A stretch of DNA of 33,515 nt from Rhizobium leucaenae USDA 9039 (GTDB lineage Bacteria > Pseudomonadota > Alphaproteobacteria > Rhizobiales > Rhizobiaceae). The notes below the pieces were generated by a model. That model was not told the DNA's origin. It made no database searches and saw nothing but the letters and a program-made list of their open reading frames with translations. This document shows, piece after piece, positions 25,081-33,300 of the stretch. Where the stretch lies: assembly GCF_000426285.1 (NCBI RefSeq), contig NZ_AUFB01000041.1:1-33515 (forward strand). Direction: 5' to 3'. Position 1 is the stretch's first letter; every line of letters starts with the position of its first letter. The translations under genes were made by a program, and so were the position numbers.

Positions 25081-26483
25081 GTGTGTACCGGCGCCAGTGA
25101 CGGATCGAATTCCGGAATTCCGGCCCAGAACGCAAGGCTCTTTTGGACTTTCTCGTCAGCCGAATAGAGCAGCTCGAAGATCTTGTCGAAGATTGCGGTA
25201 TGACGGCGACAGAAGGCTGTGTCGGCCTTCGGTAGATCGATGCGCCCATAACGGGATAGATCGTCAACAACGTCCGCACCACACGCGGCTTGGTATGGAC
25301 AATGGATGCAGTCGGGATGGAATGAATTGGAAGACTCTTGGTTCAGCACGTCTAGCTTGGACTGGTCGATGCCGTCACAAAGATTGCCAATGCTAAGATC
25401 GACCTGTCCAACCCGCGTGACCATCCTGGCTTCATCCGTCGGATAGAAGGTGCCATCGTAGTCAATAACGATGTAGTCTCGGCCGAGAATATTCGGATTA
25501 CGAAGGTCGACGTGCTGATTGTGGCCGCCACGCAGAACCCGCCGCAGGCAGTGTGTGAAATAGAACTCCTCAACCGGCTGCCCGGCGGTCCAATTGTCCT
25601 CGATCAGAGCGTCGATAAAATCGGCATGGTAGGCATTCCATTTGTCTTCGAGACCGGTGGTCTGAAACCGTTTTCTGGCAAAACCCTGATGATTAACTGG
25701 TCGAAGGAAAATTGACCGAAATCCGAACCGGCCAAATGTATCAATGATCTCGGAAACGCTCGGCAACTGGTTGATGTCTAGCGTCGGGAGAGCCGAGACC
25801 TTTCCCTGCCCCAAGCGCTCGATGGCATAGCTGAGGTTCGATACGAATTGCTGCGTGTCTTTGGCGTTTACGGTTCGTTGCCGCTCATGCGTCGAAAATT
25901 CGCCATCAAGTGACGTACTCACGAAGACGTCCGAAGCATCCAGGAAATCCCAAGCTTCTTCCGATACTGATTGCAGATTGGTGCATACCGTAAAGAAAAC
26001 TTCTTGGAACTTGCGGCGAGCGAAATCACGAACCTTCTCCAATAGGTCTAATCGGAGCAGTGGCTCGCCACCCTGGAATTCGATTTTGACGCTCGCGGAC
26101 GTCATGGCATCGAGAAATCGGAGAACGCGCTCAAGCGTCTCATCCGTCCAATCAAAGCCCGGAGTGCTCTCGTTCACCCGAGACACCTGGCAATAGGCAC
26201 ATGCCAAATTGCAACGGAGGGTCGGAACGAGAATGACGTAATTCAGCTCTTGAGGACGGTGCAACCGTTGGGCCCACCGGTAGGCAAATCCCATATAGGC
26301 TGGATCGTCGATCTCATTGAACGCATGACCATTTGCTTCAAGAAAGCCCCTATCCAGTGCCGTCAGCTTTCCGGTCGCATAGCGATTGAGAAAGTGAGCG
26401 TCGGCTTTGAAGTAACCGCCCGCATCATCCGCAAAAAGATAGCCGGCGCCGAACGGTTTGAACTTAAGGGGAAATACGGTCAT
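25077..26483 (-). CDS. hxsB: His-Xaa-Ser system radical SAM maturase HxsB
   Basis: The 468-residue protein carries the radical SAM motif C91-x3-C95-x2-C98 in PTLRCNLACAYCQVSR, followed by VKIEFQGGEPLLRL (SAM-binding glycine motif). A C-terminal SPASM-type Cys region (CIHCPYQAACG, then AFCRRH) should bind auxiliary iron-sulphur clusters, as in peptide-maturing enzymes. The ~80-residue N-terminal extension (LKFKPFGAGYLFADDAGGYF) is typical of HxsB. It overlaps hxsD and hxsC by 4 nt on each side. Its likely role is peptide modification of the HxS repeats of HxsA, by analogy with other SPASM radical SAM maturases; this is inference from the family. Confidence 0.92.
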   Translation of the reverse strand: MTVFPLKFKPFGAGYLFADDAGGYFKADAHFLNRYATGKLTALDRGFLEANGHAFNEIDDPAYMGFAYRWAQRLHRPQELNYVILVPTLRCNLACAYCQVSRVNESTPGFDWTDETLERVLRFLDAMTSASVKIEFQGGEPLLRLDLLEKVRDFARRKFQEVFFTVCTNLQSVSEEAWDFLDASDVFVSTSLDGEFSTHERQRTVNAKDTQQFVSNLSYAIERLGQGKVSALPTLDINQLPSVSEIIDTFGRFGFRSIFLRPVNHQGFARKRFQTTGLEDKWNAYHADFIDALIEDNWTAGQPVEEFYFTHCLRRVLRGGHNQHVDLRNPNILGRDYIVIDYDGTFYPTDEARMVTRVGQVDLSIGNLCDGIDQSKLDVLNQESSNSFHPDCIHCPYQAACGADVVDDLSRYGRIDLPKADTAFCRRHTAIFDKIFELLYSADEKVQKSLAFWAGIPEFDPSLAPVHT

Positions 26484-26767
26484 CGCCCGAGGACACCGTC
26501 GACCAGGGCACGCCTGAGCGGAAGCGTCTCGGCATAAATTTTCTCGCGATACAGACAGTGGTGGAACTCTCGAACGAGCAGATCACTCGGCGCTGCGCCG
26601 TTATCCAACAGGCTGATGGTTTGCGATATTTCGATTTCTGTATCTGGATGCGACGCACTAAACCGAACGATAGCCACTGCGAGATATGGACGGAATGTCG
26701 GATCGAGCTCGATCGCACTGCGGCGAGTTTTCTCTGGGGACGAGGTGTGAGAGTTTTGCGGTTTCAC
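26480..26767 (-). CDS. hxsD: His-Xaa-Ser system protein HxsD
   Basis: This 95-residue protein starts at a GTG (26767) preceded by GGAGG, 10 nt upstream. Without that signal the open frame would run far upstream through poor coding sequence. The C-terminal half shows the HxsD pattern: EFHHCLYREKIYAETLPLRR followed by ALVDGVLG, close to the LLNDYxLRE family signature region. The central part, LDPTFRPYLAVAIVRFS, is beta-like. HxsD is a small accessory protein of the Hxs system, possibly a peptide-binding partner of the maturases. It is the first gene of the leftward operon and overlaps hxsB by 4 nt. Identification leans on both the C-terminal pattern and the position. Confidence 0.75.
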   Translation of the reverse strand: MKPQNSHTSSPEKTRRSAIELDPTFRPYLAVAIVRFSASHPDTEIEISQTISLLDNGAAPSDLLVREFHHCLYREKIYAETLPLRRALVDGVLGR

Positions 26768-26777
26768 GTCAGTGCAG

Positions 26778-26782
26778 CCTCC
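26778..26782 (-). promoter_or_regulatory. Ribosome-binding site setting the hxsD GTG start
   Basis: GGAGG on the minus strand, 10 nt before GTG at 26767. It decides a non-ATG start for hxsD. Confidence 0.65.
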
Positions 26783-27569
26783 CCATTCCGTACGATTGAG
26801 ATTGTAGCCATGCTGGCATCCAAACACCAGACGGTTGCACTGAATTTTCTCTTTCGAGCCCCGCGCACGACGTCCCAAACCAAGTATCCATTCGACTGGG
26901 TTTTCAATTACCACATTTATTCCAGTGAGTGCTTTCGTGATTTGCCCTCTTGCCGTAGCAGGAAGCGCTCGTGATTCCTTGTCTGGCACCGAATCGCAGA
27001 GGAGCCAGGGAGGCGTGGTTTGATAGCGACCTTGCCGGTCACGGCGGGCAACACTTTGCCGATGTGAATCCTTTTCGTTCCAATATTCGAAATGCCGTTG
27101 ACGTCTCACAAAGGAAGGGCCGCCTCGAAGGGGCTATTGGCGGCCCAAAGGTGACTGCTCGTGCAGCCACTTTGGCGAATGAAAGGAAAATTCGCCTAAG
27201 CCATAGTAGAATTTCAATTTTGATATTGCAACGGTCACTTTGAAATAGCTGTAGCACGAAGCTCTACCACTGATTGATTTACCATACCTATTTGCCGATG
27301 CGAACCGATGTCTTGCAAACAGCTGAAGTCGAGCTGGGGGATGATGGGAGACGCCGGCGCTTTTTGCAAACCACGCTGAGCTGCGGCGACAGCCTTCGGG
27401 CCAGCGGCCAAGGCCTCCCACAGCCGAATTGGAACCGCGCATAACCTCGGCGACGCGATGCACGGCAATTTCTTGATCTTGGGTCATCATGTTTATGGTT
27501 CCTGCCTTGGGCGTTTTCAAAGCTTCCAGTTCCTTTAGGTATCGATCCACTTGATTTCGGCCGGGCACT
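26783..27569. other. Gene-poor stretch between the hxs operon and MFS pseudogene
   Basis: Several open frames of 60-145 codons exist on both strands, none with recognisable content or a good ribosome-binding site. The part nearest 26783 presumably holds the hxs operon promoter; no clear -35/-10 pair was identified. The part nearest 27569 may be decayed sequence past the broken MFS gene. Confidence 0.4.
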
Positions 27570-28287
27570 CAGCCAGCCCGTGGAGCAGCCAAATGCGACC
27601 GAAAGCGAGTGGCTCTGTGCAACCGTTCCCTTGATTTCTGAGGACATAGCGGTGAAGCGCAAGCCATCACAGATAGCTGTAAACATCGCCTCACGCGGCA
27701 AGGATGAGGAAAGCGTTTTCCATTTATTTTGCCACAAGGTGATCAGCGGAACTGCAAAACCAAATGTTGCAATCGCAAAGGCAGAGAGGGGCCTCGCTGA
27801 GGCAACGACGATCCCTCCCAGTGCGGGACCGACACTGCGAACAGTATTGAACCCGACAGAAATAAGCGTGACTGCACCCGGCAGGTGGGGCCGTTCGACG
27901 ATATCCCCGACCGATGCCTGCCAGGCGGGATCGTGGAGAGCAATGCCGCAGCCAGCCTGAAAACTGAAACCGAGAATGATCCACGGATCAGTTTCGTCGA
28001 AAGCAACGGAAAGCGTGAGCATGGCGGACGCGGTCATCATAAGGCTTCGGCCAATGATCATCACCTTACGTCGGCTAAAGTTGTCAGCGATCGCCCCGAC
28101 GAAAATGGCCAGAATGAATGCAGGTGACGTTGAAGACGCCTGGACCAATGCGACCATCACATCCGAGGTCGAAAGGGTCGCCATCAGCCAACTGATCGCA
28201 ACCGCTTACATTAGCCGGCCGAGACTGGAGAACTGATTGGCGGGCCAGATGGCGCGAAACGTAGGATTTGTTCAGCGGCGCCGACAA
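27570..28287 (-). pseudogene. MFS transporter (MFS_3/EntS-like), broken
   Basis: From an ATG at 28287 (MSAPLNKSY) the sequence changes frame near 28262 to continue TFRAIWPANQFSSLGRLM, hits an in-frame TAA at 28208-28206, and goes on AVAISWLMATLSTSD. A recognisable MFS N-terminal half follows: AIFVGAIADNFSRRKVMIIG (the loop 2-3 motif G-x-x-x-D-x-x-x-R-R), GIALHDPAWQASVGDIV and FNTVRSVGPALGGIVV. Similarity ends near 27570 after LRFTAMSSEIKG, so the second six helices are lost. The remaining ORF could not make a working transporter. The substrate is unknown. Confidence 0.75.
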
Positions 28288-28475
28288 CGTTGATGAAGCA
28301 GGAAACCTGCATTAATAGACAGGTTGACGCCCTTTGGCGGGAAGCTTTTTGACTAAGAGAGCGTCACTTTAGGAGTGACATGCCACGATCCCGGATTGAA
28401 CGGCGGAGCCGATCCGAATTCGTTCCACCTTGGCGCCGATACAACACGAGGGCGCACCTCCTGCGGCCCTCATCC

Positions 28476-29873
28476 TCAGTCGGAAAACCCAAATGGCGCG
28501 TCCGTGCGCCGGTAGTGATCAGGCAAGATCTGTCGGCCGATTGGCGGTTCCGACCGGGATGTGCAGCTATCGCGTTGGCAAAGACGACAGGTAATGCCGA
28601 TGGGCGTTGGCACAACGGACGTGTTGTCCTTATGATAGACCAGACGTTCGACGTGGCTGGCTTCGCAAACCAGCGCCACGGCCCGATCGACGCGCGGAAG
28701 TCCAAAGGCACCTCCCCCGGAACTTACGGTTCGAGCGATCGAAAAAAATAGTTGGCCATCCGGCAACTCTAGCCACTGCGTTACCACCGTCCTCGGCGTT
28801 GTAAAAACCTGGTGCAACGTCCAAAGGGGGCAACCACCGCCATGTCGTGCGAAGGGAAAATTTGCGCTGTCGAGGCGCTTGGACACGTTGCCTGCAGAAT
28901 CCACACGGATAAAGAAGAAGGGGATCCGCTCTTGTCCGGGCTTCTGCAGTGTGGTCAGCCGATGTGCCGTCTGTTCGAAACTGGTGCCAAATTGACGCGA
29001 GAGCGCTTCGACATCATAGCGGCGCGCTTCAACCGCTTTGGCAAATTGCGTGTAGGGCATGACAACGGCTGCTGCAAAGTAGCCTGCGAGCGCCCGGTAC
29101 GCTAATCGTCGCCCACTCTCTGTCGCAAGATTGCCTTCTTGAACGAACTTTTGAATATCGCCCTCGGATTCAAGATAGGCGAGTTGCTGTGCAAGTTGAA
29201 AGTTTTGGCTTGCCAGATCCAAGCAGTCGTCAAGTAGAACCTCATGCCTGTGTCGGTCCAGTCGGCGGACCGATCCTGACATGATCTCCGTTGGTAATCG
29301 TCTCACTCGAAGATTGTGACGTTGCATAAGATAGAATGGAAGCCCGCCAGCCTCCTTCACCGCCGCCGCCAACTTTTCTGCCGCAACATCAAGGCCAGGA
29401 AAGCAATTACGTCGAGCTGCGAGGAACCGTCGCACGCCCGCAACAGGATCTGCTCCTTCATCGATCCCTCCGTCGAGGGCGGCCTGTCGTTGATCGGCAA
29501 GAACAATCTGTTCCTCCTTGTACGAGGTGTAGAGCCGCAGCATCGCTTCTGCAAACCCCGGAAAGCTGCTGAGCACGTCTGCGACTTCGAGCGGTGATAT
29601 CTCTATGCCACTGAATATTGGATCCTTCATGGTCGATTGTAGTCGCGCAAGGATTTCGGGCGTGCCGTCGTCGGCAAAGAGCGACATGTCGAGCTTGTAG
29701 ATCTTCGCAAGTCGCAGAAGAATCTCGGCCGTAACTGGTCGCTGATTCCCCTCCATGAGCGCGACATAAGAAGGGGAGACATCGAGGTCAGATGCCATGT
29801 CGGCTTGAGTGAGGCCAAGATTTTTCCGCAAGCGTCGAAGTCGCGGACCGAGATAAACGCAGAGTTTTTCCAT
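28476..29873 (-). CDS. XRE-family regulator with ImmA/IrrE-like and ScfR-type domain
   Basis: This 465-residue regulator is of the short-chain-fatty-acyl type (RamB/COG3800-like). The XRE helix-turn-helix is at about 9-63 (LRRLRKNLGLTQADMASDLD). A central DUF955-like part follows, including SRQFGTSFEQTAHRLTTLQ (about 290-310); the zinc-peptidase HExxH is not evident. The C-terminal DUF2083 part contains the Cys motif CRLCQRDSC. In other bacteria members of this family control isocitrate lyase and acetate or propionate genes. It is divergent from aceA with 124 nt between starts, so it probably controls aceA and itself. No Shine-Dalgarno precedes the ATG, and the predicted promoter leaves a very short leader. 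Confidence 0.85.
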   Translation of the reverse strand: MEKLCVYLGPRLRRLRKNLGLTQADMASDLDVSPSYVALMEGNQRPVTAEILLRLAKIYKLDMSLFADDGTPEILARLQSTMKDPIFSGIEISPLEVADVLSSFPGFAEAMLRLYTSYKEEQIVLADQRQAALDGGIDEGADPVAGVRRFLAARRNCFPGLDVAAEKLAAAVKEAGGLPFYLMQRHNLRVRRLPTEIMSGSVRRLDRHRHEVLLDDCLDLASQNFQLAQQLAYLESEGDIQKFVQEGNLATESGRRLAYRALAGYFAAAVVMPYTQFAKAVEARRYDVEALSRQFGTSFEQTAHRLTTLQKPGQERIPFFFIRVDSAGNVSKRLDSANFPFARHGGGCPLWTLHQVFTTPRTVVTQWLELPDGQLFFSIARTVSSGGGAFGLPRVDRAVALVCEASHVERLVYHKDNTSVVPTPIGITCRLCQRDSCTSRSEPPIGRQILPDHYRRTDAPFGFSD

Positions 29874-29887
29874 ACACCGATTACAGC

Positions 29888-29917
29888 ATTACAAAATATC
29901 CTTGTAAAGTTTGACAA
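29888..29917 (-). promoter_or_regulatory. Promoter of the regulator gene with overlapping palindromic operator
   Basis: On the minus strand, TTGTCA (29917-29912) and TGTAAT (29893-29888) are spaced by 18 nt, a good -35/-10 pair about 15 nt before the regulator ATG. A perfect inverted repeat, TTACAA (29889-29894) and TTGTAA (29902-29907) with a 7-nt spacer, covers the -10 and spacer. It is a plausible operator for autoregulation and aceA control. No equally clear -10 for aceA was found. Confidence 0.5.
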
Positions 29918-29997
29918 CATCACAAAGGCACCGGCTGAAAAGAAAACGGCGACCCGCTATTGCAGTGCACACAACTGGCCGACCCTTGGAGGAGTAA

Positions 29998-31590
29998 ATG
30001 TCGTATTCAGATAGTGTTGAAGGAGCCAAAACCTTGATTGTCGAAAACCACGCATGGTCCGGCCTCACTGCCGAAGCTGTCGCTCGCATGCGCCTTCAGA
30101 ACAGATTCAGAACCGGTCTAGACATTGCGCGCTATACCGCTGCGATCATGCGTCGGGACATGGGCGCCTATGATCAAGACCCGAGCAAATATACGCAGTC
30201 GCTCGGATGCTGGCATGGGTTTATTGCCCAACAGAAAGTCATCTCGCTGAAAAAGCACTTCGGCACGACGGAACGCCGTTACATCTATCTCTCAGGTTGG
30301 ATGGTTACGGCACTGCGGTCGCAGTTCGGTCCGCTCCCCGACCAGTCCATGCATGAAAAAACGAGCGTGCCGGCCCTTGTCGAGGAGATCTACACCTTCT
30401 TGCGCCAGGCAGATTCACGCGAACTCGGCATGTTGTTCAGGGAAATCGACAAAGCCCGGGTGGAGGGTGACCGAGCGCGGGAACAGCAGCTGGTTCAGGC
30501 GGTCGACAATCATCAGACCCACGTCATTCCCATCATTGCTGATATTGATGCAGGTTTCGGAAATGCCGAAGCAACCTACCTGCTGGCGAAAAAGTTGATT
30601 GAAGCCGGCGCCTGCGCGCTGCAGATCGAGAACCAGGTCTCCGATGAAAAGCAGTGCGGCCATCAGGACGGAAAGGTGACCATTCCGCACGAGGAATTCG
30701 TCGCCAAGATCCGCGCATGCCGCTACGCGTTTCTCGAGCTCGGCATCGACGACGGCATCATCGTGGCTCGCACCGATTCACTCGGCGCAGGCCTTACCAA
30801 GCAGATCGCCTTCAGCGTCAGCGAAGGCGACATCGCCGACCTGTACAACGGCTTCCTGGATTGCGACGATGTCACCGGCCAGCCACCCTCCAACGGCGAC
30901 GTGTTGATCACGCGCGGCTCGAAGCTCTTGCGGCCGAAGCGGCTGCGTTCCAACCTTTATCAGTTTCGTGAAGGCACAGGCGCCGACCGCTGCGTGATTG
31001 ACTGCATCAATGCGCTTAACAATGGCGCCGACTTGCTGTGGATCGAGACCGAAAAGCCTCATGTCGAACAGATCGCGAGCATGATGGACCGCATCCGGCA
31101 GGTGATCCCCAATGCCAAGCTGGTCTATAACAACTCGCCCTCTTTTAACTGGACGCTGAATTTCCGGCAGCAGGTTTTTGATGGTTGGCAGAGCGAAGGA
31201 AGGGACGTCTCTGGGTTCGACAGGGCCAAGCTGATGAGCGAACAATATGACGACAGCGATTTGGCGCGGGAAGCCGACGAAAAAATCAGGACCTTCCAGC
31301 ATGACGCCTCCAAACGCGCCGGCATTTTCCATCACCTGATTACGCTGCCGACCTATCACACCACGGCGCTCTCGACGGACAATCTCGCCAAAGAATATTT
31401 CGGCGCGCAGGGCATGCTCGGTTACGTCGCCAACGTCCAGCGAAGGGAAATCCGCCAGGGCATTGCCTGCGCGAAGCACCAGAACATGGCTGGTTCTGAC
31501 ATTGGCGACGATCACAAAGAGTATTTTGCCGGCGAGGCGGCGCTTAAGGCCGGCGGAGCCAATAACACGATGAACCAGTTTGCGGCCTGA
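29998..31590 (+). CDS. aceA: Isocitrate lyase
   Basis: The 530-residue enzyme splits isocitrate into glyoxylate and succinate, the first step of the glyoxylate shunt needed for growth on acetate or fatty acids. The catalytic loop reads EKQCGHQDG (Cys220; the family form is KKCGH), the metal-binding segment IADIDAGFGN is at about 180-189, and the C-terminal conserved run NSPSFNWTLNF is present. The length fits the longer alphaproteobacterial isocitrate lyases. GGAGG lies 6 nt upstream of the ATG at 29998. The gene is divergent from the XRE regulator, which probably controls it. A small conserved gene follows at 31654. Confidence 0.97.
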   Translation: MSYSDSVEGAKTLIVENHAWSGLTAEAVARMRLQNRFRTGLDIARYTAAIMRRDMGAYDQDPSKYTQSLGCWHGFIAQQKVISLKKHFGTTERRYIYLSGWMVTALRSQFGPLPDQSMHEKTSVPALVEEIYTFLRQADSRELGMLFREIDKARVEGDRAREQQLVQAVDNHQTHVIPIIADIDAGFGNAEATYLLAKKLIEAGACALQIENQVSDEKQCGHQDGKVTIPHEEFVAKIRACRYAFLELGIDDGIIVARTDSLGAGLTKQIAFSVSEGDIADLYNGFLDCDDVTGQPPSNGDVLITRGSKLLRPKRLRSNLYQFREGTGADRCVIDCINALNNGADLLWIETEKPHVEQIASMMDRIRQVIPNAKLVYNNSPSFNWTLNFRQQVFDGWQSEGRDVSGFDRAKLMSEQYDDSDLAREADEKIRTFQHDASKRAGIFHHLITLPTYHTTALSTDNLAKEYFGAQGMLGYVANVQRREIRQGIACAKHQNMAGSDIGDDHKEYFAGEAALKAGGANNTMNQFAA

Positions 31591-31653
31591 TGCAGACCTA
31601 CCTTGCAAGGGACCTGCAGCAGGCCTGCGTCCTTTACCTTACCGGAGGAAGTA

Positions 31654-31833
31654 ATGTCGAACGACGAAGAGAAAAAGAAACCGATCTTGCTGGAGCGACC
31701 GCGGGCTGTCTTTTCGCAAGAGGACTTTGAGCTCATCCGGGTAGCTGTCGCCCACTATCTGCACGTGGTGAAAAACGAGCCAGTGGCAGTAAAATACTCA
31801 AACCTGCATCACCGGCTCGGCCGGATATCTTAA
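31654..31833 (+). CDS. Small protein downstream of aceA, 59 residues
   Basis: A strong GGAGGAAGTA precedes the ATG at 31654, choosing it over an upstream frame start at 31603. The product, MSNDEEKKKPILLERPRAVF, continues with a helical SQEDFELIRVAVAHYLHVVK region and a basic end. I know of small proteins like this beside isocitrate lyase in rhizobia, but not their function. It is 63 nt after aceA and probably co-transcribed. Confidence 0.65.
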   Translation: MSNDEEKKKPILLERPRAVFSQEDFELIRVAVAHYLHVVKNEPVAVKYSNLHHRLGRIS

Positions 31834-31931
31834 GATCGCAGCTCTTGTAATCGCGCGTCGCAATTGCGCTCGAAGAGTTTCGTTCCGAACCCTGAACCGC
31901 GCCGGGTTTGCCGGAGGCCGTTTGGTTTAAG

Positions 31932-32837
31932 TTATGCGGCCATGGCTGGCTCGTCCAGCATGGCATAGTAACGTTCTTCGGCTTCGGCAGGCGGAATGTT
32001 TCCTATGGGCTCCAGAAGACGCCGGTTGTTGAACCAATCCACCCATTCGAGTGTGGCGAACTCCACGGCTTCGAAATTGCGCCATGGTCCCCGCCGATGG
32101 ATGACCTCGGCCTTGTAGAGGCCGTTGATCGTTTCGGCGAGAGCGTTGTCGTAACTGTCGCCGACGCTTCCAACGGAAGGCTCGATGCCTGCCTCCGCCA
32201 GCCGTTCGGAATACTTAATCGATACGTATTGAACACCCCTGTCGGAGTGGTGGATGAGCCCACCGCGATGGACTGGCCGCCGGTCATGGAGTGCCTGGTC
32301 CAGGGCATCGAGGACGAAACCCGCATGAGCGGTTCGGCTCGCCCGCCAGCCGACGATGCGGCGGGCGAACGCGTCGATCACGAAAGCGACGTAAACGAAG
32401 CCTTGCCAAGTGGCTACATACGTGAAATCGGAAAGCCACAACATGTTCGGCGCGGGAGCGCAGAACTGGCGGTTCACGCGGTCGAGCGGACATAGAGCGG
32501 CCTTGTCAGACACGGTCGTTTTGACGGGCTTTCCACGGATAATGCCCTGAAGACCCATCATTCTCATAAGCCGAGAAACAGTGCATCGAGCTATGTCGAA
32601 GCCTTCCCGCTGCAACTGCCGCCATACTTTCCGCACGCCGTAGACTTGGAAATTCTCATTGAACACTCGGCGTATCTCGACCTTCATGGCCGCGTCGCGA
32701 CGAGCGCGGGCCGACAGGCGGTCCACGTCCGTGCGCTTGGCGATGGCGTCATAGTAAGTGGACGGGGCAATCGGCAGCAGCCTGCAGATCGGCTCGACCC
32801 CGAACTTTGAGCGGTGTTCGTCGATGAAGGAAATCAT
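31932..32837 (-). CDS. IS3-family transposase OrfB (catalytic)
   Basis: The 301-residue protein carries the rve integrase core: Asp in MLWLSDFTYVATWQG, Asp in IHHSDRGVQYVS, and Glu in SYDNALAETINGLYK, the DDE triad with the 35-residue D-E spacing usual for IS3. An N-terminal HTH_21-type segment (FQVYGVRKVWRQLQREG) precedes it. It overlaps orfA by 4 nt (ATGA). IS3 elements normally make an OrfAB fusion by -1 frameshifting near the overlap; the ATG could also allow a separate OrfB. Confidence 0.93.
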   Translation of the reverse strand: MISFIDEHRSKFGVEPICRLLPIAPSTYYDAIAKRTDVDRLSARARRDAAMKVEIRRVFNENFQVYGVRKVWRQLQREGFDIARCTVSRLMRMMGLQGIIRGKPVKTTVSDKAALCPLDRVNRQFCAPAPNMLWLSDFTYVATWQGFVYVAFVIDAFARRIVGWRASRTAHAGFVLDALDQALHDRRPVHRGGLIHHSDRGVQYVSIKYSERLAEAGIEPSVGSVGDSYDNALAETINGLYKAEVIHRRGPWRNFEAVEFATLEWVDWFNNRRLLEPIGNIPPAEAEERYYAMLDEPAMAA

Positions 32838-33160
32838 CGCTTCAGTGGGCGGTCGAGCTCCGCCTGGGCAAAATAAGCCGACGCCTTACGCAAAATCTCA
32901 TTGGCCTGTCGAAGCTCGCGGTTCTCCCGCTCAAGGGCCTTCATCTTCTCGGCGACATCGCTTGGAAGGCCTGCTCGTTTGCCGCTGTCAACATCGGCTT
33001 TCTTCACCCACTCATGCAGCGTATGTGCCGAGCAGCCAATCTTGGCGGCTATGGATGAAACTGCCGCCCACCGGGATGGATGCTCGGCCTCATGGTCCAA
33101 AACCATGCGGATGGCTCGGTCACGAACTTCAGGTGAAAATTTGTTGGTCGTCTTGCTCAT
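32834..33160 (-). CDS. IS3-family OrfA (DNA-binding)
   Basis: The 108-residue protein is the HTH_Tnp_1 type: FSPEVRDRAIRMVLDHEAEH, the recognition region AAKIGCSAHTLHEWVKKAD, and a leucine-zipper-like end ALERENRELRQANEILRKAS used for dimerisation with OrfB. It should bind the terminal repeats. It ends overlapping the orfB start. Confidence 0.93.
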   Translation of the reverse strand: MSKTTNKFSPEVRDRAIRMVLDHEAEHPSRWAAVSSIAAKIGCSAHTLHEWVKKADVDSGKRAGLPSDVAEKMKALERENRELRQANEILRKASAYFAQAELDRPLKR

Positions 33161-33300
33161 ATCGGCTCCACTTTCTCACGAGTTGGAGCCTCCGGCAAAC
33201 CCGGCGCGGTTCACCCCCTCTGCGGGAAGACAATTAGAACACAGATCAGTTCATTCGGCAGCTGTTAGTTCCCAGCTAGCGAGCCCTGAGGAAAAATATC

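Larger units (their letters stand above)
31893..33213. mobile_element. IS3-family insertion sequence
   Basis: The 1321-bp element has perfect 26-bp terminal inverted repeats (TGAACCGCGCCGGGTTTGCC and onward to GGAGGC), at 31893-31918 and 33188-33213. It is flanked by a 3-bp direct repeat CCC (31890-31892 and 33214-33216). Inside are overlapping orfA and orfB. It appears intact and active-looking, and sits 60 nt after the small gene downstream of aceA and 87 nt before the citrate synthase gene, in the orientation opposite to both. Confidence 0.9.

Noticed and set aside
30778..31608. 276-codon leftward open frame opposite isocitrate lyase
   Set aside because: Shadow of the well-identified aceA gene; no ribosome-binding site or family signal.
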